Origin: Pirellula staleyi DSM 6068
Lineage (GTDB): Bacteria > Planctomycetota > Planctomycetia > Pirellulales > Pirellulaceae
NCBI GenBank assembly: GCA_945900945.1
Contig: CAMDKL010000016.1
Span: forward strand, 1 to 56,237
DNA length: 56,237 nucleotides
Reading direction: 5' to 3'
Numbering within the stretch: the first letter of the stretch is position 1; every line of letters begins with the position of its first letter. A model generated the notes under the pieces. The model ran no database searches. It worked only from the letters and a program-made list of their open reading frames with translations, and had not been told where the DNA came from. Made by a program: the position numbers and the translations under genes. Positions 1-9,550 of the stretch are shown one piece after another.

Positions 1-112
1 TGGTGGTGGTGGATTCGGAACTCTAGCAGCTATCGCCGGATTGACTGTCGTAGGCGCTATTGCGGCCAGTGACAACAACGAAGCGACTATTGTAAGCCCC
101 GTTGCTCCTTGA
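1..112 (+). CDS. C-terminal end of a Gly-rich membrane-anchored protein (5' end outside window)
   Basis: Reading frame 2 is open from the window edge to a TGA at 110-112. It encodes 36 residues: a glycine run (GGGGFG), a hydrophobic stretch of about 17 residues rich in Ala, Ile and Val, then a short polar tail (SDNNEATIVSPVAP). A Gly-rich linker followed by a hydrophobic segment and a short tail suggests the end of an exported or membrane-anchored protein. The family cannot be named from this fragment. The frame is inferred from its composition and stop, since the start lies outside the window. Confidence 0.5.
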   Translation, partial: GGGGFGTLAAIAGLTVVGAIAASDNNEATIVSPVAP

Positions 113-311
113 TGCAGGCTCATCCCTCTTCAATCGATAGCGAATCAAATTAAATGACTTACAGCATGCGAATGATGTGAGTTTTTTTGTTTGTAGTCTT
201 GAGTGGTTTGAGTCGCAAGCGTCACCACTTCTTGCTGCGGCCGATTTCGAATTGGTGTACAATTCCCGCTGAGTACTTGCTCCGATGTTGACACTTCCTG
301 GCAACCATTCC

Positions 312-2069
312 ATGCGATCTCTAGCTGCTTTCTTGACCTTCTTGATTTCCTTGGTGTTGCCGATTCGTTTCACAGCGGCGGACGAACCGGATGTTCGGAA
401 AATGCTGCCTGCTACTTCGGCCATTTATATCGAGGTGAAATCGCTTGAATCGGTCTTAGAGCACCCGCTTTCAAAAACCTTGCAGGACTCCAGCGCTTTA
501 AAAAAACTTTGGCGATCGCCTGATGCGATGAAGTTGCGAGGTGGGCTTCTCCTTTTTGAGTTTGCAATCGGTGACAAAGTGGAATCGTTAGCGAAGAATT
601 TGACCGCCAATGGATTCCATTTCGTAGTCGACAAAACCACCGAGGGGGCTGGTTTCCTCACGTGCACCGAAAGTAAGGAGTGGCTTGATGAGTATTTGCA
701 AAAGCTCGTCAAGTTAGCTAGGGCAGATGCCAATTCCAAAAACCAGCCCGATCCAATTCGAGAGGCCGAATATCGGGGGATTCGCGGCTACGAATTTCAA
801 AATGTGATCGTAGGGAGCATCGGCTCGATCTTACTCGTCACAAACAAGAAGGAACTTAGCAAGAACATCATTGACCGTCATCTGGATTCGACCGACGATC
901 ATCTACTAAGCAATTCCCTATTTCAACGTGCATGGACGTCCAACGAAAAACTCGAACTGAAAGATTCGGAGGAAAGCATTGCCAAGGCATTTGTTGACCT
1001 TGACATGCTGAGGAATGCAGGAGTCGCCGCGGATTTGCTGATTGGCAAGGCTCGGGATTTTGCGAGCGAACTCATCCTCGGTGGACTCTTGGCTTCGATT
1101 CAGAAGACAAGTTTTGCGACTGGAGAACTTTTTCTGGCGGAGAACAAACTATCCATTCAACTTTGTGTCCCCTATCAAAGGGAATGGGCAGAGGCATCGC
1201 GAACATTCTTTGTAGGTCCAATGGGTAATGGTCACGCATCCTCCTTGATTGACAGTTCAGGTTGGATGGCCAGCTTGAGCGCGTATCGAAACCTAACCGA
1301 GTTATGGATTCGTGCGGGAGACCTGTTTGATGAAAAAGTGAACGATCAGTTAGCGCAAGCGGACAGTACTCTCACTACCTTGTTTTCGGGCAAGGACTTT
1401 GGAAGGGATATCCTGGGCGCAATTGAACCACAAGTTCAATTGGTTGCAGCCGAACAACAGTTCGAGCCGTCCAATACCCCAGCGATCCAGCTGCCGAGTT
1501 TTGGGCTAGTCGCAAAACTCAAGGACCCTAGGATGAAGAAAGAACTCAAACGAATCTTCCAAAGTTTCATCGGCTTTCTGAATGTCGCTGGTGCTATGGA
1601 GGGAAATCCTCAGTTGGATTTGGACTCCGAATCCATCGACGGTAAGCAGATTTACACAGCCGCCTACATACGCGAGGGGGACAAGCAATATGAGAACGGA
1701 CTTCCTATCCAATTCAATTTCAGTCCAACACTTGCCTTTGATGGCGATTTGGTTTTTATTGCGAGTACGAACACGCTTGTAAAGAAAGTTGCGATACTCT
1801 CAGCGAAGCAGAATGAAGCCGAAGCTCTTGCAAAGAACAATACAGTCCTGAAAGTTGACTTTAAATCTGCTCAAAATGCATTGGAAACCAATCGTCGCCA
1901 GTGGGTCGCTCAAAACATGCTTGAAAAAGGACACAGTAAACTGGAAGCCGAGAAAGAAACGGACACATTGATTAGTCTTCTGTCTTTGTTGCGAACAGGA
2001 ACAGCAGCGCTTCGATTCGACGATCACGTGCGTCTACAGTTTGATCTCGATATCAATTCGGATCGGTAG
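312..2069 (+). CDS. Secreted protein of unknown function, about 585 aa
   Basis: The ORF can begin at ATG 285, but ATG 312 gives a better signal peptide (MRSLAAFLTFLISLVLPIRF, then TAADEP), so 312 is preferred. After the signal the protein is mostly hydrophilic, with alternating alpha/beta character and no catalytic motif that I recognise. The phrases MLPATSAIYIEVKSLESVL and GSILLVTNKKELSKNII resemble planctomycete periplasmic proteins that are annotated only as hypothetical or DUF3352-like; this is a weak resemblance. It ends 6 bp before the ThiF-like gene, so the two are probably co-transcribed. Location is inferred to be periplasmic. Confidence 0.7.
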   Translation: MRSLAAFLTFLISLVLPIRFTAADEPDVRKMLPATSAIYIEVKSLESVLEHPLSKTLQDSSALKKLWRSPDAMKLRGGLLLFEFAIGDKVESLAKNLTANGFHFVVDKTTEGAGFLTCTESKEWLDEYLQKLVKLARADANSKNQPDPIREAEYRGIRGYEFQNVIVGSIGSILLVTNKKELSKNIIDRHLDSTDDHLLSNSLFQRAWTSNEKLELKDSEESIAKAFVDLDMLRNAGVAADLLIGKARDFASELILGGLLASIQKTSFATGELFLAENKLSIQLCVPYQREWAEASRTFFVGPMGNGHASSLIDSSGWMASLSAYRNLTELWIRAGDLFDEKVNDQLAQADSTLTTLFSGKDFGRDILGAIEPQVQLVAAEQQFEPSNTPAIQLPSFGLVAKLKDPRMKKELKRIFQSFIGFLNVAGAMEGNPQLDLDSESIDGKQIYTAAYIREGDKQYENGLPIQFNFSPTLAFDGDLVFIASTNTLVKKVAILSAKQNEAEALAKNNTVLKVDFKSAQNALETNRRQWVAQNMLEKGHSKLEAEKETDTLISLLSLLRTGTAALRFDDHVRLQFDLDINSDR

Positions 2070-2075
2070 GCGAGA

Positions 2076-3119
2076 ATGGAGGACAGATACCGACGCCAAA
2101 AAGCCTTTATCGAAGTAGGTGAGAGTGGACAAGCGTTGTTGTCGAAGGCGAGAGTAGTCATCTGTGGGATGGGAGCTCTCGGTGCGATGGTCGCTGAACG
2201 CCTTTGCCGATCCGGTATTGGATTCATGCGTTTGATTGATCGCGATTGGGTGGAACTGGACAACCTTCCTCGTCAGACTCTCTATACGACGCGGGATGCT
2301 TTGGAAATTCGTCCGAAATCGATTGCCGCCTTTGAACATTTGTCTGCAATCAACCCAGATATCCTGTTAGAACCTATCGTAGAGGATCTAACACATCTCA
2401 ACGCCGAGAAATGGATGTCCGATGTCGATTGCATTATCGACGGCACGGACAATTTTGAAACGCGATACCTAATCAACGACCTTTCCGCTCGATGTCGAAT
2501 TCCGTGGGTACACGCGGGTATCGTGGGCGCATCTGGACAGTCGATGGCTTTTGTACCAGCAAAAACGGCTTGCTTTCGCTGCTTGTTACCTGAGCCGCCG
2601 CCGGTGGAACAAATGCAAACATGCGACTCAGCGGGCGTCCTGGGAGCGGCTGTAGGAGTCATCGCATCATGGCAAGCCATGGAGGCAATCAAAATCTTGT
2701 TGAAGAAGGAAATTGCAGGCGATGGTTTTCTAAGAGTCTTTGATCTGTGGGCTGGCGAAGTTCGAAAAATTCGAGTTCCTCGCAACTTAGCAAGCGAGTC
2801 ACCGGTTTTTCAACCTGGCTGCAGAACTTGCGTTCAATACCAATTCGATTTCCTGGACGGCAAGATGGGAACTCACGCAAGGGTTCTTTGTGGGCGCGGG
2901 GCGGTTCAGCTCCAATCTTCAGGCCGTGGACACCTAGATCTGGCCCTACTCGCTAAACGCCTAAGGAAGGAAGGGCAAGTCACGGAAAATGCGTTTTTGG
3001 TGCGTTTCACCCACCTACCTTATATTGTAAGTGTCTTTGCCGACGGCAGGGCGATCGTTCAAGGTACGGAAAACCCGGATGAAGCAAGAAAAATTTACGC
3101 TAGATGGATCGGCGGCTAG
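2076..3119 (+). CDS. ThiF/MoeB/HesA-family E1-like adenylyltransferase
   Basis: This family adenylates the C-terminal Gly-Gly of a ubiquitin-like sulfur carrier (ThiS or MoaD type) in thiamine or molybdopterin synthesis. The nucleotide-binding loop GMGALG is at residues 31-36, followed by DRDWVELDNLPRQ (about 55-67) with the conserved Asp, Asn, Arg and Gln, and DGTDNFETRYLIND. Two CxxC pairs (C166/C169 and C249/C252) fit the structural zinc site, and CDSAGVLG matches the loop around the conserved cysteine. About 90 residues after the second CxxC are not of the standard rhodanese type and look lineage-specific. No carrier gene is adjacent, so ThiF and MoeB cannot be told apart. Confidence 0.85.
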   Translation: MEDRYRRQKAFIEVGESGQALLSKARVVICGMGALGAMVAERLCRSGIGFMRLIDRDWVELDNLPRQTLYTTRDALEIRPKSIAAFEHLSAINPDILLEPIVEDLTHLNAEKWMSDVDCIIDGTDNFETRYLINDLSARCRIPWVHAGIVGASGQSMAFVPAKTACFRCLLPEPPPVEQMQTCDSAGVLGAAVGVIASWQAMEAIKILLKKEIAGDGFLRVFDLWAGEVRKIRVPRNLASESPVFQPGCRTCVQYQFDFLDGKMGTHARVLCGRGAVQLQSSGRGHLDLALLAKRLRKEGQVTENAFLVRFTHLPYIVSVFADGRAIVQGTENPDEARKIYARWIGG

Positions 3120-3296
3120 TGGTTTTTTGGTATTTTAAAGGCCATTGAAGGGTAGAGTTTTGCTTAGACGGCAGCAAAGCGTCTCACCTGGGGGAACCCG
3201 CATGTTACCATTTTGGCGTCGAGGGCTGGGGCGAAGAAGTACTTGGTACTTCCGTTATCCAGTCGTACTTCGCTAGGAAGCAAAGCAAAGAACAAG

Positions 3297-4454
3297 ATGC
3301 GATACGCGTTTCGACTTGCAGAATTATTGGGCCATACACCAGACCGAAGGAAGCGACCTGGCACGATTAAAGCCATTGTTGAGTACACAGGCTTAGATCG
3401 ACATCAGGTTGCTGCGCTTCTCAAAAATGAAGCCAAGTACATCCCGATCGAGGCACTTTCTCGTTTATGCGATTACTTGATCGAGCATGGGTATGCACGG
3501 GCTGAAGAGTTGCCAGGCGCTCTCTTCGCAATAACGCCAGAGAACTTTTGGGAAATGCTGGCTCGTCGTTCTCGATTGGAGATCTGCGTAGGTGTCAGGC
3601 GGCCACCGGATGACGAGTCAGCGGACACGGCTTGGATTGTCGCTTCCGATAGTGTTTTAGCTGGCGAAGTTCTAAACGGAGTATCAACACTCGGTGGAAC
3701 TGCGAAAGCGATTTCGGCAAAGAAGGGTGGCGGCAAGGAGATGCCGCACATTGAGCACTTGCGACAAACTCTGGTTTGGAGCCCGGGTACGATGAATGTG
3801 GAACAAGTGCACGCTAGAGCTCAAAGCGTTTACGATGGTTTCTCAGAGATGGGTGGCGACAAGGCCATGGTCTGTCTCGGGTCTGTAAAGAGCAACCCTA
3901 CGGTGGAGCTTGTTTTGGCCAATGCGTTCGGCTGCGATGCATTTGTAACACAGGACAACGTCACCAAAGCAACAGAACGGACTTGTCCATTCTTCTTGCG
4001 ATATCGGGATCGCGATCCACATCCGCCTGCATGTTCGGCGGGAATGCAGCTCAGCAAGACCGAAAGAGCCGAGGAGGCAGGCCTCTACTATGAAACTGCA
4101 GATGGAAGTTGGGCATTCGCAGGTGGGGCTACCCCCGGAAGGGATGCGGCACTGGTGTTCTACATTTTCCGTGAGTCGCTCGGTCGCCTTGAAATGGTGC
4201 TAAGTGGATTCTCTGGCAGAGCAACGCGATTACTGGCTCGAACGCTCGCTCATCGGGCCGAAGATTTCTGGCCACCGATATTCCATGAAAACTACCTTCA
4301 AATTGGCGCTTATCTCGTCCAGTACGAAGCGGCCGAGGGGGGCGACGACTCCTTGGACATCCTATCGACCGATACGATGGCGAATGCCATCGTGATTCCG
4401 TTGCCAACGGAAGCGATTGCAAGGCGATTAGGCAAGGGCTCTCATCCTGGATGA
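3297..4454 (+). CDS. XRE-like helix-turn-helix protein with large C-terminal domain
   Basis: The frame opens at TTG 3213, but ATG 3297 (MRYAFRLAELLGH) is preferred because the HTH begins just after it and the 28 upstream residues look non-coding. Residues about 20-65 form a Cro/C1-type HTH (TIKAIVEYTGLDRHQVAALL), with a recognition helix followed by PIEALSRLCDYLIE. The remaining 300 residues do not match a family I can name; they contain a Gly-rich segment and a Cys-containing stretch (ATERTCPFF, HPPACSAG). The 3' end overlaps pyrD by ATGA, so the two are translationally coupled. A regulatory role is inferred from the HTH; the ligand is unknown. Confidence 0.7.
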   Translation: MRYAFRLAELLGHTPDRRKRPGTIKAIVEYTGLDRHQVAALLKNEAKYIPIEALSRLCDYLIEHGYARAEELPGALFAITPENFWEMLARRSRLEICVGVRRPPDDESADTAWIVASDSVLAGEVLNGVSTLGGTAKAISAKKGGGKEMPHIEHLRQTLVWSPGTMNVEQVHARAQSVYDGFSEMGGDKAMVCLGSVKSNPTVELVLANAFGCDAFVTQDNVTKATERTCPFFLRYRDRDPHPPACSAGMQLSKTERAEEAGLYYETADGSWAFAGGATPGRDAALVFYIFRESLGRLEMVLSGFSGRATRLLARTLAHRAEDFWPPIFHENYLQIGAYLVQYEAAEGGDDSLDILSTDTMANAIVIPLPTEAIARRLGKGSHPG

Positions 4455-5416
4455 TCGGTGCATCGAAGATGATCGGAGCATCGAGTACGCAAACTGAAAC
4501 CATTCCCAAGCCGGACCTCTCGGTCCAGCTTGGTCGTTTAGCCCTAAAGAATCCGGTCCTGGTTGCGTCGGGAACTTTTGGATATGCGAAGGAGATGGCG
4601 GGAGTTATTCCGCTGCCTGAATTAGGTGGCATCCTTCCAAAAACGATTACTCAAAATCCTCGGCCAGGCAATGCGCCCTGGCGGACGGTCGAAACGAGCG
4701 CGGGACTTCTCAACGCAATCGGTTTGGATAATGATGGCATCGATTATTTTCTCGCAAATCATTGGCCCTATCTCAAGACCGCCGGCACCACAATAATCGT
4801 CAGCATCGCTGGCAAATCGCTTGATGATTTTGTACTACTCGCACAACGGCTTAGCGAAGCAAAGGGACTGGAAGCGGTTGAACTGAACGTTTCCTGCCCC
4901 AATGTTTCCGGAGGTGTCGACTTCGGGACAGATGCCAAACTTTGTTATGAAGTGGTCCGTAGCGTTCGTAAAGTCCTCGACTGCGCGATCGTAACCAAGC
5001 TTACGCCAAACGTAACTCGCATCGTTGATATCGCGAAAGCAGCTAGGGATGGGGGCACGGACGCTGTGTCGTGCATCAACACAGTGCTTGGCATGGCTGT
5101 CGATTGGAGAAAACGGAAACCTATGCTTGCGAATGTGGTCGGAGGACTCAGCGGGCCGGCTATCAAGCCGATTGCGCTGAGATGTGTTTATCAAGTTGCC
5201 ACCCAAGTCGGCGTACCGGTGATCGGGGTCGGCGGAATCGCGAACATGGATGACATGATGGAATTCCTCATTGCTGGAGCGTCTGCTATTCAGATTGGTA
5301 CTGCAAACTACTACGATCCGTTGGTTAGCATCAAACTTATCCGCGGCTTACCGGATGCTCTGGCGTCCATCGGTGCGACAACCGTACGAGAAATTGTTGG
5401 GACCTTGAAAACGTAA
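4451..5416 (+). CDS. pyrD: Dihydroorotate dehydrogenase (class 1B-like catalytic subunit)
   Basis: It oxidises dihydroorotate to orotate in pyrimidine synthesis, using FMN. The TIM-barrel motifs are clear: NPVLVASGTFGYAKEM near the N-terminus, the KTIT and NAIGLDNDG substrate and FMN loops, ELNVSCPNVSGG with the catalytic base C149 (Cys is typical of class 1; class 2 uses Ser), TKLTPNV, NTVLGMAVD, and the phosphate site GVGGIANMDD followed by AGASAIQIGTANYYDP. Length (321 aa) fits class 1B, which normally pairs with PyrK; no pyrK is seen here. ATG 4451 overlaps the upstream stop. The first 36 bases are an imperfect 18-bp duplication that duplicates the start codon (MIGASK/MIGASS), so ATG 4469 is an alternative start. 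Confidence 0.93.
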   Translation: MIGASKMIGASSTQTETIPKPDLSVQLGRLALKNPVLVASGTFGYAKEMAGVIPLPELGGILPKTITQNPRPGNAPWRTVETSAGLLNAIGLDNDGIDYFLANHWPYLKTAGTTIIVSIAGKSLDDFVLLAQRLSEAKGLEAVELNVSCPNVSGGVDFGTDAKLCYEVVRSVRKVLDCAIVTKLTPNVTRIVDIAKAARDGGTDAVSCINTVLGMAVDWRKRKPMLANVVGGLSGPAIKPIALRCVYQVATQVGVPVIGVGGIANMDDMMEFLIAGASAIQIGTANYYDPLVSIKLIRGLPDALASIGATTVREIVGTLKT

Positions 5417-5458
5417 CATCCGAGCATGTTGCAAACACTCACTTGATTGAATTGAAAA

Positions 5459-6424
5459 ATGCGAGTTTTGAGCGGGATCCAGCCCACAGGTCGTTTTCAC
5501 TGGGGTAACTATTTCGGAGCGATCAAGCAGTACATTGATTTTCAAGAAGCGCACGACGGCTACTACTTTATCGCAGACTTGCATGCATTGACAACCGTTC
5601 GCGATCCGGAGATCTTGCGAGCCTATGTTAAGGACGCGGCATTGGATCTTCTGGCCCTCGGCTTGGATCCAGAACGAGCAACTTTGTTTGTGCAATCGGA
5701 TGTCCCTGAGGTATCGCAATTGTGCTGGCTGCTGATGACTGGCGCTCCGCTTGGTCTGCTCGAACGTTGCCATGCTTATAAGGATAAAACGGCAAAGGGA
5801 CTTCGGGCAGACGTCGGCCTTTTCACTTACCCGGTTCTGATGTCTGCCGACATCTTGGCTTACGATTCGAACTGGGTCCCGGTTGGAGAAGACCAAGTGC
5901 AACATATCGAGGTTTGCCGCGACTTGGCTCGCAGTTTCAACTCGCACTTCGGCGAGGTCTTTACCATGCCGGAAGCAAAGATAGTGCCGGGTGCTGCCAA
6001 AGTGCCAGGCACCGACGGCGAGAAGATGAGCAAGAGCTACAACAACACGCTCGGCCTGTTTGAGGATCCAAAAGAGTTGCGAAAAAAAATCATGCGGATT
6101 AGCACCGACTCGCGTCCGATGGAGGACGCGAAAGATCCCGAAACCGATCACCTCTTTCAGCTCTATCGCCTGTTCGCCACTCCAGAACAGATCGAGGAAT
6201 TGCGAGCCATTTATTTGCGAGGTGGCTTTGGATATGGCGACATCAAAAAGCGATTGGCGGATGTCGCCGAGGCATTTTTGCTACCTGCCCGTAAGCGCAG
6301 AAGCGAACTAGAATGCAACCCTACGTTGGTGAAAGATGTCCTTTGCAAAGGAGCAGCGAAAGCACGCGAGCGAGCCAGTAGTGTCTTATTGCGAGCCGAA
6401 CGAGCCTGTGGACTCAAGCCCTAA
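5459..6424 (+). CDS. trpS: Tryptophanyl-tRNA synthetase
   Basis: A class I aminoacyl-tRNA synthetase that charges tRNA-Trp in the cytoplasm. It starts [21 protein letters not shown], which contains the family-typical SGIQPTG and the HIGH-equivalent segment at residues 11-17. The KMSKS loop is intact at 189-193 ([10 protein letters not shown]), and [15 protein letters not shown] matches the tryptophan/ATP pocket. At 321 aa it is a normal bacterial TrpS. It lies 42 bp after pyrD on the same strand and may be read in the same transcript. No leader peptide with a Trp run or other attenuator was seen upstream. Confidence 0.97.
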   Translation: MRVLSGIQPTGRFHWGNYFGAIKQYIDFQEAHDGYYFIADLHALTTVRDPEILRAYVKDAALDLLALGLDPERATLFVQSDVPEVSQLCWLLMTGAPLGLLERCHAYKDKTAKGLRADVGLFTYPVLMSADILAYDSNWVPVGEDQVQHIEVCRDLARSFNSHFGEVFTMPEAKIVPGAAKVPGTDGEKMSKSYNNTLGLFEDPKELRKKIMRISTDSRPMEDAKDPETDHLFQLYRLFATPEQIEELRAIYLRGGFGYGDIKKRLADVAEAFLLPARKRRSELECNPTLVKDVLCKGAAKARERASSVLLRAERACGLKP

Positions 6425-6502
6425 TGCCGTAAAGTCACAAACTCGACAGAACCAAATCCCAGTAAAACGTGCACCTCCGTTTTAAAAGCAAGGAACGGTT
6501 AA

Positions 6503-6578
6503 CTGAAATCTGCGTTCATCTGCGGACCAATATTTCCATTCGTTTTCATCCGCAGATTGCACAGATTCTCGCAGAATG
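6503..6578. repeat. Imperfect dyad repeat of ATCTGCG type
   Basis: The left arm carries ATCTGCG and TCATCTGCGGA; the right arm carries TCCGCAGATTGCACAGATT and CTCGCAG. The arms are about 26 bases long with several mismatches and enclose an AT-rich loop of about 20 bases. The rest of the 6425-6721 gap shows no gene. This type of degenerate TCTGCGG dyad resembles dispersed intergenic repeats of bacterial genomes, but only one copy is present in this window. Confidence 0.5.
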
Positions 6579-6721
6579 AGTGAGCCCAGCAATACTGGCC
6601 GTAAATGAGGCGGAGGCTAAATGTCCGTTCGAGATCGGTTTGTTCGATTCGCATTTCCCCAATCGGCGTTGTAGAATGGTTTGCTGAGGAGATCGGTCTG
6701 GCTCAATCTGAAGGTGGACAC

Positions 6722-7558
6722 ATGGCAACAGATATTCGTACGAATCAAGCAATGTCGGTAAGCGAGCCTGCGCCATTGCCATTGGAACATTGGCCTTCGG
6801 TTGAGCATCTAGTTACGGAGGATGACACGCCCGTGGATAATATCTTTTCCGAGAAGCAACAGCGACTCTTAACGGAGCCACTTTACACGAGCTGGATTAG
6901 CGACGTTCCTTTTTTGGCGTTGGCCAACGTTGGTTTGTTTCACTCTGTCCGAGTCCCACCCTACGTTCCAGATGTTCTGTTTAGTTTGAACGTGCAATTA
7001 CCTGAAAGTCTTTTCCCAAAATCTAATCGATCCTATTTTGTATGGGAATATGGCAAGTCGCCCGATGTTGTAATCGAAATTGTTTCCAACCGCGAGGGAA
7101 ACGAAGATAGGGACAAGCTGATCGGTTACGCGCGTATGGGAATTCCCTTTTATGTTATCTACGACCCTGAACAGTGGTTGCGAGCCGAAAAATTAAGATC
7201 TTACGAATTGCGTGGTGGGCGATACGAACAGCTTCCAGGCGAGGCACAGTGGATGCCATCGATCGGTTTAGGAGTCGCACTTTGGGATGGTGACTTCGAA
7301 GGGCACCAAGATCGGTGGCTGCGTTGGACGGATCTGACCGGCAACCCCATAGCCACAGGGGCCGAACGGGCCGGACTAGAACAGCAACGCGCTGACGCTG
7401 AGATGCAACGCGCTGATGTTGAGATGCAACGTGCTGATGTTGAGATGCGGCGTGCTGACGCTGAGCAGCAGCGGGCAGATGCAGAACGCCAACGCGCTGA
7501 GATACTTTCGCAGCAGCTTAAACGGCTAGGAATTGAGCCCCAGGATTTGCCACGTTGA
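6722..7558 (+). CDS. Uma2-family PD-(D/E)XK nuclease with heptad-repeat tail
   Basis: Uma2 proteins (DUF820) have a restriction-endonuclease fold; their biological role is not settled. Conserved features are visible: VPDVLF with the first acidic residue, PDVVIEIVS with the second, and RDKLIGYARMGIPFYVIYDPE with the Lys and the typical ending. The C-terminal 60 residues contain repeated QRADAEM-like heptads, predicted to form a coiled coil. The frame could start at 6605, but ATG 6722 is preceded by a GAAGGTGG ribosome-binding site, so it is preferred. It stands alone between trpS and cysNC. Confidence 0.88.
   Translation: MATDIRTNQAMSVSEPAPLPLEHWPSVEHLVTEDDTPVDNIFSEKQQRLLTEPLYTSWISDVPFLALANVGLFHSVRVPPYVPDVLFSLNVQLPESLFPKSNRSYFVWEYGKSPDVVIEIVSNREGNEDRDKLIGYARMGIPFYVIYDPEQWLRAEKLRSYELRGGRYEQLPGEAQWMPSIGLGVALWDGDFEGHQDRWLRWTDLTGNPIATGAERAGLEQQRADAEMQRADVEMQRADVEMRRADAEQQRADAERQRAEILSQQLKRLGIEPQDLPR
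7385..7501 (+). repeat. 21-bp tandem repeat inside the Uma2 gene
   Basis: Five consecutive 21-bp units start at 7385, 7406, 7427, 7448 and 7469, with a partial sixth at 7490. Each encodes a seven-residue unit of the form QRADAEM or QRADVEM. The first three units are nearly identical and later ones diverge, consistent with growth by slippage or unequal exchange. The reading frame is kept because the unit is a multiple of three. Confidence 0.85.
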
Positions 7559-7607
7559 ACTGCGGTTCGGCGGGAGCTTATCTCACAATTCGCTGAGCGG
7601 AATGCGA

Positions 7608-9548
7608 CTATCGAATGATTTCGTTCGCTTTGAGCAATTCAAGCACTGCACTTACGCATTCGTCAACGCTTAGGTCACCCGTATCCAACACCAGGTCCGG
7701 TTCTTCGGGTGGCTCATAGACCGCCGATACTCCTGGGAAATTTGGCAATTTGCCTGCTTCGGCCGCCGCATAGTGCCCTTTCGTATCGCGTTGCCGACAA
7801 ACGCTTTCTCTCGCCGTGCAATGAACCGTGATAAATCGGTCTTTGCCAATGACGTCCGCAACCCGCTCCCGAACCGATTGGCTAGGTGCTACGAAAGCAC
7901 CCAAGCAGATCAAGCCATTGTCGTTAATTAGCTTCGCAACGTGAGCCGATCGACGCAGGTTTTCACTGCGGTCCTCGACGGTGTAGCCAAGATCAACATT
8001 GACACCACGACGCATTAATTCGCCGTCTAAGACAGCAACCGCTCGACCGTCATCGAACAGTGCACGTTCAACCGCACGAGCAATCGTGCTCTTGCCCGTC
8101 CCAGTGAGACCGGTGAACAATACGGTAGCTGCCTTCTGGCCGAATCGAGCCGTTCGCTCTGCTTCGGTTACGTCCGAAACACTGCGATGTCCAGTTTCAG
8201 ATTGTTCGTCTGTAATTTCCCAGGCGGCCGAAGTGTGCTTGGCTGAATCGCGATCCGAGATCATACCGGCACCGACCGTCGTATTGCTCATCCGATCGAT
8301 GATAATGAAGGCGCCCGTACCCCGATTGCGTCTATACGGGTCGAAATAAATCGGCTGGCTCAGCGTAACCGCACAGCGACCAATTTCATTCAATTGCAAA
8401 TCCGGAGCTGGCGTTCGATGCAACGTATTCACATCCACTCGGTATTTGAGCGAGTCGACTTGACCAGTCACGGTTTGCGTCGTGTGCTTGAACAAATAAG
8501 TCTTTCCAGGCACCATGGCGTCCGAGCCCATCCACACGATTGTTGCGTCAAACGAATTGCTGATTTTGGGAACATTGCCTGGCCGAACGATCATATCGCC
8601 ACGCGAACAATCCACTTCATCCTCAAGTACTATTGTGATCGATTGCGGACAGAACGCTTCTTTCAAATCGCCATCTTGCGTAACGATACGTTCGACTTTA
8701 CTAATACGCTTCGACGGGAGGACCATGATCTGATCCCCTTGTCGAATAATGCCTGACGCGACTGTTCCGCAGAAGCCTCGAAAGTCAAGATTCGGGCGAT
8801 TGACCATCTGGACTGGCAATCTGAAATCTTCGAGATTGCGATCCGAGCCAATGTATACCGACTCAAGGAAGTTCATCAACGTACTACCGCCGTACCATGG
8901 CATGTTGACGCTTGGGTCGACTACGTTTTCGCCGTGAAGGGCAGCGATCGGAATAAAATGCAAATCGGGCAAATCCAACCGAGAAACAAAGTCTCGGTAG
9001 TCGCTGCAGATTTCGTCAAAGCGTTCTTGACTGTAACCCACCAGGTCCATTTTATTGACCGTAACGACCACGTGCCGGATGCCGAGCAGCGAGACAATGA
9101 AACTGTGCCGTTTGGTCTGCGTCAATACGCCGTACCGAGCATCAATGAGAATGATGGCCAAGTCTGCGGTCGATGCACCCGTCGCCATGTTGCGAGTGTA
9201 TTGCTCATGGCCTGGAGTGTCGGCGATGATGAACTTGCGTTTGGACGTTGAAAAATAACGATACGCAACGTCGATCGTGATTCCTTGTTCACGTTCCGCC
9301 TTGAGACCGTCTGTAACAAGGGCCGGATCAAAACCGCCGCCCGTCGTACCATGTACTTTGCTTTCGGCTTCTAATTGTGCCAGTTGATCTTCGTAGATCA
9401 TCTTGCTGTCGAAGAGAAGCCGACCAATGAGCGTACTTTTTCCATCGTCTACGCTACCGCATGTGATGAATCGCAGTAGTTCTTTGCGTTCATGCTGATC
9501 TAGGTATGCCAAAATATTTTCGGCAATCAAATCACTCTGGTGCGACAT
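7608..9548 (-). CDS. cysNC: Bifunctional sulfate adenylyltransferase subunit 1 / adenylylsulfate kinase
   Basis: The N-terminal half is the CysN GTPase that drives ATP sulfurylase. It has the P-loop GSVDDGKST at 31-39, then [11 protein letters not shown] and NKMDLVG, and EF-Tu-like beta-barrel domains to about residue 430. The C-terminal part is APS kinase (CysC) with P-loop GLTGTGKST at 480-488, [17 protein letters not shown] for APS binding (Glu where Asp is usual), and [18 protein letters not shown]. Together with CysD it turns sulfate into APS and then PAPS. It follows cysD with a 2-bp gap, so the pair forms an operon. Length (646 aa) matches known CysNC fusions. Confidence 0.96.
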   Translation of the reverse strand: MSHQSDLIAENILAYLDQHERKELLRFITCGSVDDGKSTLIGRLLFDSKMIYEDQLAQLEAESKVHGTTGGGFDPALVTDGLKAEREQGITIDVAYRYFSTSKRKFIIADTPGHEQYTRNMATGASTADLAIILIDARYGVLTQTKRHSFIVSLLGIRHVVVTVNKMDLVGYSQERFDEICSDYRDFVSRLDLPDLHFIPIAALHGENVVDPSVNMPWYGGSTLMNFLESVYIGSDRNLEDFRLPVQMVNRPNLDFRGFCGTVASGIIRQGDQIMVLPSKRISKVERIVTQDGDLKEAFCPQSITIVLEDEVDCSRGDMIVRPGNVPKISNSFDATIVWMGSDAMVPGKTYLFKHTTQTVTGQVDSLKYRVDVNTLHRTPAPDLQLNEIGRCAVTLSQPIYFDPYRRNRGTGAFIIIDRMSNTTVGAGMISDRDSAKHTSAAWEITDEQSETGHRSVSDVTEAERTARFGQKAATVLFTGLTGTGKSTIARAVERALFDDGRAVAVLDGELMRRGVNVDLGYTVEDRSENLRRSAHVAKLINDNGLICLGAFVAPSQSVRERVADVIGKDRFITVHCTARESVCRQRDTKGHYAAAEAGKLPNFPGVSAVYEPPEEPDLVLDTGDLSVDECVSAVLELLKANEIIR

Positions 9549-9550
9549 AA

